This document shows positions 9,880 through 20,360 of a DNA stretch of 64,000 nucleotides, piece after piece. Below the pieces are notes generated by a model. It ran no database searches, had not been told where the DNA came from, and worked only from the letters and a program-made list of their open reading frames with translations. The stretch's first letter is position 1. Each line of letters opens with the position of its first letter. Location: NCBI RefSeq assembly GCF_012489685.1, contig NC_080043.1, positions 1,490,501-1,554,500 on the forward strand. Reading direction: 5' to 3'. Made by a program: the position numbers and the translations under genes. Source of the stretch: Lotus japonicus. Its lineage: Eukaryota > Streptophyta > Magnoliopsida > Fabales > Fabaceae.

Positions 9880-11804
9880 CTAGTTTTATACCCGTGCATT
9901 CACGGGGAGAAATTCTATAGTTTTATTTATATAAATATAAAAAGTTGTGAAAAATTCACTTAAAATTAAATTAATTTTTTATATTAGTTTTAATATCAAA
10001 ATATTATTTTCAAAAATAATATCAAAATATTTTTTTTCATAAAAGTTTCTTCTGGTGTGATTTAAATTTAAATAATTGTAATTGTATGTATATACTATAT
10101 ACATATATTACATACACACGTGAATTTTTTTTAATCCATGTATGACATAATTTTACTATTAAATTTTCATAATTTTATATATGTTTACTCTTACTTTCAA
10201 AAAATATATGTTTACCCTTAAAACTATTAAAATATAATAAAAAATGTACTTAAATTATATGAAAATTATTTTTATTAGTTTTAACATGAATGAAATTTAT
10301 ACGTTACAAAAAAACATGAATGAAATTTATGTAATATATTCCTTCCCGTGTGATATTTTTACCCGGTAATTTGTATATAATTATGTGCATGAAATTATAT
10401 TTTAAAGTAGTGAAATTTATTGTTCTATTAATTCGTACATGAAAGTATTTTCATATAAAATGTTTCTCATTGTGAGATGGTGCGGTCAAAGTAATGTTCT
10501 CATTTTCAATTTAATTGTTTTTTTCTCTATTTTTTTTCTCTCTTTCTAGTTCTTTGGTTGAGATAGTTGGGTATTTTTATGCTCTATACTCAATAAAGTT
10601 AAGAGATTTTAATGCAATTACAATTTCCTATATTTAAAAAAAAATCTTAAAATAAGAAGCAACAGAATTCATTTTCTATCCTTCGGTGCATTAGAATTAA
10701 TACTAATAAGTTTCCTCAAGTCGCAAAATCCATATATGAGCATGTAACATTTTTGCACGCTCTATAAACTTCTCCAACAAACCAATTATGAGTGCCTACG
10801 GCCAATCGACTTCTTTTGGAGATTCACAAAATTGGAAGACATCAAGCTAAAGTTGATTTGTCCAATTTATTTTATCCACACAATGTAATAACAAAAAATA
10901 ATAAATGCTTTGGGAACAAACTTTATAACTTTAATAGAGAACTTGAACTTGCAATGATGGGGAGGACATCATCCACAACAGTTCAGATTCTTCCGAAAGG
11001 GGAGCAAAGAAAAAAAAAACAGTGATAGAGGGATCTTCAGTACAAACTTATTAAAAAAAAACAAAACAAAAAGCTCCTCTCTATTCTTGCCCCCTCCCCC
11101 CTATTACATGTTATAAAGAAGAGAATCATTCAAGGGAGGAGGGTACACCACAGTCCAACCCTCCATAACCTCCATCTAGTCACCTTCTCTTTCACGCTAC
11201 ATCTCTAGAGAATCATTTTTCATATCACCACCCATCAACACCATTATCCAGCTATATCATTCTATTTCAATTCTAAATAAGCATGAATCAGATATGAGGA
11301 TCTTATCCAGCTATAACCTTCTATATAAATTCAAAATAAGCATGAATCAGAAATGAGGATCATAAGGTGGAACACAATTTCAGAAATTAGAGACGCGTCC
11401 TTATGTCATCAGAGCAAGAAAACTTAAGAGATAACAGCAAGTATTTAGGCTAATAGGCAGCTAACATGAAACAATATCTAGCAGTAAACTCTTTCCTAGG
11501 AACTTCATATTCAACTCGTGTGTTCCCCACATAAGACTTTTGGCATATTCTAGAAAACTATTGTGGATAGCTTGGTACGAAAGTTTCCATCAATATCTCC
11601 AAACACATCCATGTATATTGTACATTGAAAGCATCCTGTAGATAAAATACTGAGACTTAGAAACATAATGCCTAAAAAAAATAAGAGAAGAAAGCAACTT
11701 CATTTTCCTATTATCAAGAACGTGTCTGATTTCAATACCACTATATATTTCCTAAATTTTACTTTGAAATGAAAATTTAAAACTAACAACGCAGAACTGA
11801 GTAA

Positions 11805-11910
11805 TATCTATGCCTTCTAACATTTGCCCACAAATAGCCCCTTCCTTGACAGCGACTCCAGATGTAATTGCTTGTTTTCGAATGGTGATGAACTCTATCG
11901 ATCACCCCTC
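11805..11910 (-). pseudogene. Captured exon-like fragment in Helitron
   Basis: One minus-strand frame reads EFITIRKQAITSGVAVKEG, then ICGQMLEGIDITQ, a plausible internal protein exon. Flanking stops and a premature TAG upstream show it is not a working gene. Probably a further exon of the same captured gene; identity unknown. Confidence 0.35.
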
Positions 11911-12639
11911 TCTTTTTCTCGTGCTTGCAAGTTGCAGCAGAGAAATCAAACAGAAGAAGAGGATCATAGCCAAAGTCATCATACACAAAGGAGAAATAAA
12001 AAAATAACATAGTTTAGTCACATATGATTGGTAAGTCACATATAGCTTATGAAAATATGATTGGTAACCATGTTATACTCACAGTTCAAAGAAACTTAAT
12101 ACTATACTCAAGGAAAGAATACAACCTAGAGGAGAAAAAAGACACTTTGTTGGAATGAAAAGATTATGGATAAAACTAATACAAAGACATATATAGGAAA
12201 AATAGAAAAAGCTCAATTGGCAATTTGCCGTCAAGTTTGACAATTATCAGCTTCAACTAAGAATATCAACAACAATAATTAAATGAATGCCATGTATGTT
12301 GGCAGCTTTGAAAGCATGCGCCTGAAATTCCAACAGCCCTTGCGAATTCAATTTGAGGGAAAAATCGAAAGGGAAGAACAAAAAATCAGTGCTAATCAAC
12401 ATCATGAATTATTCGCTCCATCAACTGCATAAAACCATCATGAAGTGAAATTCATAAGATATAACTAAACCATACTGATTTTGAAAATTTTGTCATCATT
12501 TCTTGCATATATTAATAGGCTACACAGAGAATACATTGAAACAAAACAAAGAAAAAAAAACCTTCAAACTAATAGTAATCAATTAATAAAAATAGCAATC
12601 CAATGCTCAGCACATCATCATTAGTTTGAGCAAGTTGTC

Positions 12640-12815
12640 ACTTACTTGCTGCCATAGCTGCAGGTAATTCTTCAGCCTGTTTAAATTATTATCAGCACAC
12701 GTCAACCCTTCCCAATTCGTTTCAGTCCTTCAAGATACACCTTATTAGCATTGGTTAGGCGAGATTGAAACTGAGCCCAATCACTTTTGCATCTGGTTCT
12801 GAGCTGTGGTCACCA
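12640..12815 (-). pseudogene. Captured exon-like fragments in Helitron
   Basis: Minus-strand reading gives a coding-like segment containing QFQSRLTNANKVYLEG (about 12705-12800). It is followed by an acceptor (TTTAAACAG-type region) and a short block reading AEELPAAMAA that ends at a strong donor GTAAGTG near 12645. It looks like degraded exons of one captured host gene. The family is not recognised. Confidence 0.35.
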
Positions 12816-13451
12816 GAAAACCATAATGGTATTATTTTTAAATGCTATTATAGTGAAAGAAAACAAATGCAAGAATAATGGTATTATTAATCCATAACTG
12901 CACATAGAGCACAAATACGACTAAAATGAGATACCAAGTCTGCAGAAGGTAAACGAAATAAGGAACCAATATTAAGGCTAACTTATCCTTTATGGGTTGA
13001 TATTATCTTAAAGCAACCTCCCTCTATTTAAGGGATTCCATTTTCAACTGCCAATCAATTTCAAATTTAGATGAGAGAGAGAAAAAATTATACTAATTAC
13101 TAAGAGAAAAATTAATGGGATAGAGATATTTTTTTTTCAAATTTGGAAGATTGATTATAATATGTTTTCAAGTTTTGTTTCAATTATGGAAATGAATAAG
13201 ATCACTAATTTGAAGCTTGATGGGGGAGTAATTTACGGTCAAGCACAAATTCGAATTTAAAAACACTTACTAAGGGAGGAATTAACGGGAGAGAGAATAA
13301 TTTCACTAAGTTGTAGATTGATGGGGGAGAAATTAACGGTGAGGCAGTTCCTATGTTCAAAAATCACTAATATTCAAATAAATAATTTCCTATTTTTTTC
13401 AAATTTTATTAATAATAATCAAAAGGTCAGAAAGGAATGTTAAGATGTTAC

Positions 13452-13528
13452 CTGAGCGTTATAACGGAGAAATTAGGGTTTGAAGGACCATGATAGCGAC
13501 GACAGGATTGCATTTTGCAGCCTTGAAG
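13452..13528 (-). pseudogene. Captured exon-like fragment in Helitron
   Basis: 77 bp bounded on the minus strand by an acceptor (TTTCTAACAG) and a donor (CAG/GTAACATC). Its open frame reads LQGCKMQSCRRYHGPSN... It lies in line with the block at 13687-14112 and with other exon-like pieces farther along the same strand. Unidentified. Confidence 0.35.
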
Positions 13529-13686
13529 CTGTTAGAAAATTAGGGATGAACTCAATTATCAAAAGAATGAAATCCCATTTCAAGTTTTGTTTTGATCTTG
13601 AAGCTGTAACAGCAATAGCAATTATCAAAATGAGAAATTTGAATGATAAATTTTATTTAGATTTAAAATCCTAAATCAATTAAGCC

Positions 13687-14112
13687 CTAAAATTCATGAA
13701 ACCAAAGAACATGAAATGCTGCATACCTGGAAATAAACGGAGAAATAGAAGATTTAATCACAGAAGACGCTTCCCTGGGTTGAGGCGCAGCCACTCTGTA
13801 ACAAAATCGGGGATGCTGTCGCCGTAAGCATGGTTGTCGAAAACAGCGAACTCGCAGGCGCCGAGACAGGTTGAATGGCGAGACCAAACTGAAACGGGGC
13901 AGAGATGATGATGTAGAAGAAGGTGCTGAGTTAGAAGACAGATGGATTGATTTGAGACAGAAAAGGGAGAAAGTGTTGAGAGAAACAAAACGCAGATTGA
14001 TTTCATGTTGAGAAACACAATGAATAAGGGAAGGGCCGAACTGAGTACGACCTGGAGATGCAGAGGAAGGAGGGGCTGAACTCATAAGCTTGATGGGAGT
14101 GGATCTGAGCAA
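13687..14112 (-). pseudogene. Captured gene fragment in Helitron, first exon-like block
   Basis: A GC-richer block on the minus strand is open for 141 codons in one frame. In another frame it gives an ATG at 14018 and a product with a hydrophobic N-terminus that ends ...ACEFAVFDNHAYGDSIPDF.... It ends in a good donor-like site, TTTCCAG/GTATGC. Base composition differs from the AT-rich element around it. I do not recognise the family. Most likely the 5' exon of a host gene picked up by the Helitron. Confidence 0.4.
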
Positions 14113-14321
14113 AAGGGGATCATCAAAATAAACGAACGGAGTGAGGGTTTAGGGGAGAGTGAGTAAACGCAGAGAAGGGAGTTTTGGTGAAGGAGAGATT
14201 GAAAGAAGAAATGCTGAAGAGGTGCCACGTGGATTAGGGGAAAGAATAGCTTGTGAAATGCCACCTGGAATGTGGTCCTTGAACTATTCCTATTTCTATA
14301 TATTATGGATATGGATATGGA

Positions 14322-15326
14322 TTTCTTTTTTTCTAAAAAAAGGTTTTAAACTTTTAGTATTGTTTTAAACTTTTTGTATGGTTTTGTTCTCATTTTGTTA
14401 GTTGTGTGCTTTGAAAATAAAATTGAAACGTTTAGAAATTGAGTTGTTTTTGGTAAAGCATGGAATGCAGAGTTTGACATTTGATTAGTTAAAAATTTAG
14501 TTCATTCACTTCATTGCAATGGATTTGTAGTACACTTGAAAGCATATAGACCGTTTACGTTCAAATTTTTTTTTTATAAGGAAAGAATATATTGAAATGA
14601 AGTATAAGAGGTACTTCAACCCAATACAAAAGAAGAGAAGGAAAATACTGAATTACAACTCAAAAAACAGAAGTTAAATTGCTCCCTATTACATGGGATC
14701 GGACACTCACTAATTATCTCTTAAAGTAGTCAAATTATATCTTGTCACCCCACAAGCTAACATGAAGCTTCCAATATCCATTTACGTTCAATTGATGTTG
14801 GTGTTAGAGTTAAGTTGGATGTGAAAAAGTCTACCGCGCGCTTCGGATCTTTAAAGAAAAATAACAAAAATATGAGAACTAAAAGAAATCTGAAGACAAC
14901 TTACAATTCCTGTTTCAGTGATCTAGCAGGCCTTGACGGTGTTTGAACTTGTCGCCAAAGGAAATTAGAAAAGTTGATATAAATGATACAATGTTGAACT
15001 AACATCCTCCTCGTCCACCACAGATACACACCTTTGGCTTGTTTTTGCTCCCTTTTGGGAGGCCCCTCTTTGATCCTCTAGCCGACGAAATTTGATTCTT
15101 CTTAGGCCGCCCCCTCTTAGGCTTATAGGCTTTGACTGTGCCCCAACATCCTCCTCGTCCTCCACATGTAGGCCCTCCATCGCAAGGGATTCAAACGGTG
15201 TATCTTTTTTTTTACTTTATCTAAGTTTAGTAGCCTTTGTCACCGATTCAAATTTCTCAATAGCGGCCACTAAGAACATATTGAAGTGTCTTATGAACTT
15301 GCATTGAGGAACAAAGTCTCATTCTA
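14322..15326. repeat. Older partial copy of the 35114-35755 segment
   Basis: 14322-14560 and 14921-15326 align with 35114-35755 (phrases GTTTTAAACTTTTAG, GCATATAGACCGTTTACG, GACGGTGTTTGAACTTG, CACTAAGA.CATATTGAAG). They show many more differences than the near-identical sequence left of the Helitron. An extra block of about 360 bp (14561-14920) begins with a T-run and TATAAGGAAAGAATATATTG, probably a retroelement 3' end on the minus strand. Confidence 0.65.
14999..15130 (-). pseudogene. AT-hook linker fragment, retroelement-derived
   Basis: Minus-strand translation reads KAYKPKRGRPKKN, then KRGLPKGSKNKPK, then CICGGRGGC and a stop at 15001-14999. It has an AT-hook core plus a second GLPKGSK variant. 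Copies occur near 27857-27975 and 35440-35560. Basic linkers of this kind are found between ORF1 and the endonuclease of plant L1 polyproteins, so a LINE origin is likely but not proven. Confidence 0.45.
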
Positions 15327-16880
15327 CCATTCTGATTCCTTCTCTTTTATTTTAAATTTAATAAAAAGAATCATTATATTTTTCTCTTTTATTTTAAATT
15401 TAAAAAGAATCATTATATTTTTTTATTTTTTAATCAATTATTATATTTTTTTATACATTGGAAAAGCAATTATTATATATTCTAAACTAATTGATTGATT
15501 GATAAAAAAATAAAATCACAATAAATTAAAGAACAGGAAGAAAAGGAGATGCATTCTAAATAAATAATAAGATAAATTAAGAAGGTACTAATTAAAGATA
15601 GATAAAAACTACCAAAATCTAGCAAATCACAATAAAAACTCTTAAAAATCTGAATTAAATAAAAATCTGTAAATTCAATAAAAATACCATAAAAGTTAAT
15701 TAATACTCTAAAAAATAAAATAAAAAACCCACAACAGAAGAGAAGTTATCTAATGGAATGACACGTGGAAAATGAGGTGTGAGAATTAACTTTGTCTCGA
15801 CACGTGGAACAAAATGCATTAGGAGTTGACCCATCACCAATTTGCTCTTCTAACCCTAAAATAATTAAACATACTTATAACTTATTTAATCAAGATTGAT
15901 GAAATATAAATTTAGTAAGGAGTAATTTATATAATTAGTTCAAATCTCTTAAAATTCGGTTTCAAGATTTGTTTTGGAATCAGGGAACACGTGTCAACAG
16001 AAGAGAAGTTATCTAATTTTTTTATAATATATATTTATATATATGGGAGGAGATGGCTGATGCAGTATCTTAGATAATTAGGAAAAATCTTTTAAAATTT
16101 TAATAGATTATAATCTCAGCACTACATATTTTATATTGTAGATCATGAGAAAGAATAAAAGAAGAAATCAAGGAATTCCTGTAAATATGCAGTAAATTAG
16201 GCTTGAGATTTTTCCTAATTTAAAAAGATAATGAAAACTTTCCGGGCATAGTCCCTCCAAATAACCAAAAAAATAATAATAATGAAAACTGTTTCAAGAT
16301 TTGTTTTGGAAATAAATTTAGTAAGGATTAATCTAGATTCTTCTTTTCTAATATATATATTGATCGATTGATATCCACAATTAACCTATCATACACTCCA
16401 AAGTAATTGAGTAGAAAATATATATAAATTTATAAACAACGAAATCTTATAGGGACCAAGTTTTATTATTTTAAAAAATATATAAACTTAATTAAGTTAA
16501 ACTCAAAAAAATAAGGGATTAACATCACATAAAACCTTCAAAAATAACATCACATAAAAATTAAAATTCGAACGGAAATGAAAAAAAAAATACAATTATG
16601 CAGAAATTCCAGTAAATTTGATAACAATAATTATTATACTTCAACCCGATATTTTCAAAAATTTATGAGAATGAGGATTTTATAATTAAGATGTTATCTA
16701 CTACTATCAGATAATATCTGTTACACAATAATATCTTTGATTCTAAAATTTGTTACAACCCTAACATATAAACAAGGGGACACCCTACATTTTAATATCT
16801 TAAAAAAAAATTGCCCATCCCTAATGTTTATCTCTCTACCGCCACTGTAGACTTTGAGGGTTAGAGTGCCTATTGATCGT
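15327..16880. other. AT-rich intergenic region upstream of F-box gene C
   Basis: No gene. It contains three G-box/ABRE-type motifs: GACACGTGG at 15760-15768 and 15799-15807, and AACACGTGTC at 15986-15995. It also has a perfect 15-bp inverted repeat (16076-16090 / 16206-16220, AATTAGGAAAAATCT) and a partial internal duplication (TTTCAAGATTTGTTTTGG at about 15961 and 16299). A weak TATA-like ACATATAAAC lies near 16768. Confidence 0.5.
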
Positions 16881-16903
16881 CTGTGAGAAGAAAGGAGGAA
16901 AAG

Positions 16904-17806
16904 ATGGAAAATTACACTCTCCCCGAGGATTTAATGGTAGAAATTATGTTGAGGTTGCCCGTTAGATCTCTTTTACGTTTCAAATGCGTGTGCAAGTTAT
17001 GGTTGTCCCTTATTTCCAATCCTGAATTTGGTCAATCTTATGATGAGCTCGATCCATCTCTCTCAAATACAGATTATAATTACGGGGAAGTGTTTAGGCA
17101 AAGAAATAGTATTCTACTTGGTTTTGGGTATGATGAATCAACATATGACTACTTGCTAGTTCTTATCCGACAATCCTATTCGTGTGAGTTCATTGCAGAC
17201 AAGTTTTCTGATGCGGTTAAGAATTCGCATCCTCGAATTCAGGTTTTCTCATTGAAAACCAATGTGGCCTCCTTTATTTATGGTGTTGATTTTGATGAAT
17301 ATAATGCTGTTTTTACCTCTGGGTTGTTCTTGAATCAGTCTCTTCATTGGTTGTTTGAATCTAAAGCTACGCACCTTCCACTAATTGTTGCCTTTAATTT
17401 GAGAGATAGAAGTTTATTTGAGATTCCTCTATCACCTGATTGTGTACAATTGTACAATAATAAAACGTGTTATTTAAGGGTACTAGGAGTAAGTTGTCTT
17501 AGTCTATATTACTGTGGCTGGGGCGGAGGTGATGCAGATGAGATATGGGTCATGAAAGAATATAAAGTGTCGTCTTCTTGGATTAAATTTTTTGTTCTGC
17601 CGCAAAACATTAGTTTCATGAAGAACCGATTTTGGCCTATATGCTTTACTAAAGATGGTGCACTTGTTGCATCAAGTGGCGATGGAACAATAATGAGATT
17701 GAATGACAATGGAGATGTACTTGAGCAACACAGAGATGGGCTGGAGAACAATGATTTTCCAAAACATCGTTATATGTATAGAAAGAGTTTGCTACCACTC
17801 CCTTAG
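16904..17806 (+). CDS. F-box protein C with internal FBA deletion
   Basis: 300 aa from the ATG at 16904 (MENYTLPED). A start seven codons upstream is possible, but the MEN start matches all paralogs. The F-box is intact (residues ~4-45, ending [13 protein letters not shown]). Right after NPEFGQS the protein jumps to [10 protein letters not shown]. Relative to the paralog at 44263 exactly 101 residues are missing in frame, including the region of the WNPSTG hallmark. The rest of the FBA domain, from LLGFGYDES to the ...SLLPLP end, is preserved. SKP1 binding should survive while substrate recognition is probably altered. Possibly expressed, possibly a young pseudogene. Confidence 0.75.
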   Translation: MENYTLPEDLMVEIMLRLPVRSLLRFKCVCKLWLSLISNPEFGQSYDELDPSLSNTDYNYGEVFRQRNSILLGFGYDESTYDYLLVLIRQSYSCEFIADKFSDAVKNSHPRIQVFSLKTNVASFIYGVDFDEYNAVFTSGLFLNQSLHWLFESKATHLPLIVAFNLRDRSLFEIPLSPDCVQLYNNKTCYLRVLGVSCLSLYYCGWGGGDADEIWVMKEYKVSSSWIKFFVLPQNISFMKNRFWPICFTKDGALVASSGDGTIMRLNDNGDVLEQHRDGLENNDFPKHRYMYRKSLLPLP

Positions 17807-18266
17807 TGGAAGAAAATATCCCAAGAAGCTAGTGAAGATGACCCACAACATAAGAGAAGAGTTATTATGAAATGTTTCTAATTTTTTGTAGCCTTTTTGT
17901 CCCATTCATCTGGCTTGCCACATGCTATTTATTAACCATCGATCTTAGGCAGAGGAGAAATGGAGAATATTATGCAAAGATTCCTAATGATTTTTTTTTT
18001 ACAATAACTCTTAATGTTTCTTAGGTATTTGCTCTATTTTTTTAGAAAACAAAACATTTTATTAGGTAGAATAAAAGATCATGAGAAATATGAATAGTCT
18101 AATGTTTTTTAGTTTTCAAATGTTATAATTTTTTATATATATGGCTCTAACAACTTATGTGTGTGTGTGTGGGGTGTGTGTAGCATGATCTTGGACGATG
18201 GTGGTGTTGTTTGGAGTTTGGACTGCTTTTTAATTATATTTCTTTTGGACTACTTTTATTTGGTTG
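17807..18266 (+). other. 3' flank of F-box gene C
   Basis: No gene. Contains the 3' UTR-like sequence of gene C, a T-run at ~17993 and a GT microsatellite at ~18160-18180. The same 3' flank, without the body of the gene, recurs at 47878-48030. The retrotransposon target duplication ATAAT is at 18267-18271. Confidence 0.5.
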
Positions 18267-18271
18267 ATAAT

Positions 18272-18649
18272 TGTTCTGTACTAGGGCAAGCTTATGTAAA
18301 AGAATGACAGAAAGTAAACCCTAGCAGAGCACTAAAATAGCAAAACTACCATAAAAGGAATATTCTCATTAATGCTGAAAAAGTTGGTTTCGTACAAGTG
18401 GATGACCTCCCCTTTTATAGAGGGGGTGGCCATGATATGGATCTTTCCTATATTTGGGCCTGACAATCAGGGCCCAAATCCCCGTACATATAAGACAAAT
18501 CTAAAGGAATCTTCCAGCTGGCTTGTGGGTCCATCACCTAAGGGAGGGCAACGAAGCTCGTCATGTTGCCTTTCCCGCCATGGCTATCTTCAATGGTTTA
18601 TTGTTCATTTTGGGCGGGACATAATCTTCTTTATGTCCCGCCCAGTCCA
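18272..18649 (-). repeat. LTR (element 3' LTR)
   Basis: 378 bp, TG...CA on +. It includes the perfect inverted repeat TGGGCGGGACATAA / TTATGTCCCGCCCA around 18611-18644 (14-bp arms, 6-nt spacer), which falls at the 5' end of U3 in element orientation. Identical to the other LTR except for one transition. Confidence 0.95.
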
Positions 18650-18662
18650 CATGCCCCCAAGA
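18650..18662 (-). other. Polypurine tract
   Basis: On the minus strand CTTGGGGGCATG directly precedes the 3' LTR. It is G-rich and in the right place to prime plus-strand synthesis. Confidence 0.65.
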
Positions 18663-18949
18663 CATGAGACTCGAGTAATTGAGTCGAAATGTCTTTATCA
18701 TGTTACCCAGTAGTTCGCCTCTATTGTTTATTCGTTCATCGCCATTTTACTTTCGTTGTTACATCGCCATTTTCACGCTTCGCCACCTTTGTTGCCGTTT
18801 CAAAGATATGTCGCCATTAGTTATAACCGTCAATCACGTCTTTTCAACTGACGCACGTATCCTTATTTTCCGGGATTTCGTCATCATTTGTTATAAATGC
18901 AATTTTCAGTTGTGCGTCTCGAGGAGTAACGTCTTTTCGCTTCCTACCT

Positions 18950-19100
18950 TTTCGAATTTCAAATCCCAAAATCCCACGATCTTCCCCCATTCATTCTCTC
19001 TCCTCCTTTCTCTCTATAAAAACCCCTTTTCACTTTTCATTTTTCACTTTCTTAAAACTTTTGTCCTGAAAACCTTTTCACCGCAGCTTTCATTCTCTTC
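18950..19100 (+). promoter_or_regulatory. Internal promoter of the antisense retrotransposon gene
   Basis: TATA element CTATAAAAACCCC at about 19013-19026, preceded by CT-rich sequence and followed by a pyrimidine-rich leader up to the ATG at 19329. It lies inside the retrotransposon but opposite in orientation to gag-pol, and is the likely start of the antisense transcript. Confidence 0.6.
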
Positions 19101-19328
19101 TTTGAACTCCGGTGAACCTTTTCTTCCTCCGGCCGTCGTCATTGCGCGGTGCTCCCCTATCGCCGACGTTCTCCTTTCTCAAATCCACAGTTCTTCCCCT
19201 GGTTAGTTTTTCTCTTTCCTGAGATTCTTCGTTTACTTCTATTTTCTCTGACTGTTCATCTTCTTTCTTCTTTTGACTTTGTTCATCTTCTTTTTACTTT
19301 TAGTTTGTTCATCTTCTTTCTTCTTTTT

Positions 19329-20283
19329 ATGAAACTGCCTCGCATGTCTTTACCAAACGCTAGCCTTTCTTCCCTAGAACTTTCTTCGCCCTCTACGGAG
19401 GAGGAAGTTGTCGCCCCCTCTATAATTGAAATTCACTCCTCGCCTTCTACCCATGATGATTCCGGTCCCGCCGGCTCTGTAGACTCAATTCTCTCCTCTA
19501 ATGGAGATTTGTCTTCACCTGAATGGCGCTCTGACGTGCATTTAGTTGAAGATAAATGTCTGTTGCATTCTATCTGGGGCAGCGTTGGGAGCATTAATTC
19601 GCTTCGAATATCTGCTCAAGGGTTTACGAAGATAAATCCCGCCACCTCGAATAATGAAGATCATCTCTTGAATGTCCTCCCATGTGGCGAAGATGACTGT
19701 GTTCTGTTGCATAAAGAACCAGCCGATGAATCGCCCGATTTCTTCTTTGTTTATGGCTATTTCTTCTTAGACTTGAACATCAAACTTCCTTTCTCGCCGT
19801 TTATATGTCACGTTCTTTCTTTTCGGAATGTGGCGCCCTGCCAACTCTAGCCCAACGCCTGGGGTTTTCTCCGCTGCTTTGAAATTCTTTGTGAACACTT
19901 GAGTTTCACTCCGACCTATCCTTTGTTCTTCCTGTTCTATAAATCAGTCACCACTAAACCTACTTCTGTGAAATGGGTTCCACTATTAGCCCGTAAGAAC
20001 ATGAGTCGGTTCACCGCCCTTAAAAGCCATTACAAAGTATGGCAGAAGAAATACTTTAAAGTTATGGAGTCGCCCGAAATAAAGAACTTGTTCCGAGATT
20101 CCGACAATAACCTTCTCTTCCCTTTTTACTGGACAAAGAACCCTCGCCGAAAAATATCCGTTTCATACGACGCCTTGGATGAATCTGAACAAGGCGTCGC
20201 CGATTACCTCCGCACACTACCAGTAATTTCTGGTCACGACTTGATTGAGGCGTCGAAATCCGGCACTTTAAATCAATTTTTTA
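19329..20283 (+). CDS. Retrotransposon antisense ORF, exon 1 (one in-frame stop)
   Basis: The frame runs from ATG 19329 (MKLPRMSLPNASLSS) to a donor at 20284. It codes an acidic, Ser-rich N-terminus and then a globular region with LLHSIWGSVGSI, FFFVYGYFF, LPFSPFICHVL and PNAWGFLRCFEILCEHL. The latter style is that of the 'putative gypsy type transposon' domain (Pfam PF04195), known from antisense ORFs of plant Tat elements. A TAG at 19848-19850 interrupts the frame just before PNAWGF; the frame is otherwise open on both sides, so this is a point lesion. Function of the family is unknown. Splicing to exon 2 keeps the frame (codon A/CT). Confidence 0.7.
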
Positions 20284-20360
20284 GTAAGTTTATAATCTTT
20301 GTACGTAACTTCTTTTTCTTTTTGTTCATGTATCTCGTCTAATTGGTGCTTTCCATACAG
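20284..20360 (+). other. Predicted intron of antisense ORF
   Basis: 77 bp with consensus borders GTAAGT (20284) and TTCCATACAG (ending 20360), T-rich inside. Removal joins exon 1 and exon 2 in one frame. It lies in a retroelement gene, so survival of the intron means this strand is not the one copied through the genomic RNA. Confidence 0.7.

Larger units (their letters stand above)
9880..14321 (-). mobile_element. Non-autonomous Helitron, 4,442 bp
   Basis: On the minus strand it starts with TC (TCCATATCC..., at 14321) and ends with CTAG (9880-9883). Seven bases before that end is the hairpin CCCGTG-AATG-CACGGG. It lies between A (9879) and T (14322), the canonical Helitron target. The duplicated copy has TATATATATTATA directly followed by TTTC at 35113/35114, an exact empty site with no target duplication, as expected for rolling-circle elements. 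No Rep/helicase ORF was found, so it would need enzymes from an autonomous relative. The 5' end holds CCACGTGGC. The interior carries exon-like host fragments on the same strand. Confidence 0.88.

Noticed and set aside
10792..11025. 77-codon + strand frame inside the Helitron
   Set aside because: No recognisable motif, opposite strand to the exon-like blocks, and Lys/Asn-rich as expected of random AT-rich DNA.
18679..19206. 175-codon Phe/Ser-rich frame at the start of the antisense promoter region
   Set aside because: Spans the TATA box and pyrimidine-rich leader. The real antisense ORF starts at 19329 in a different context.
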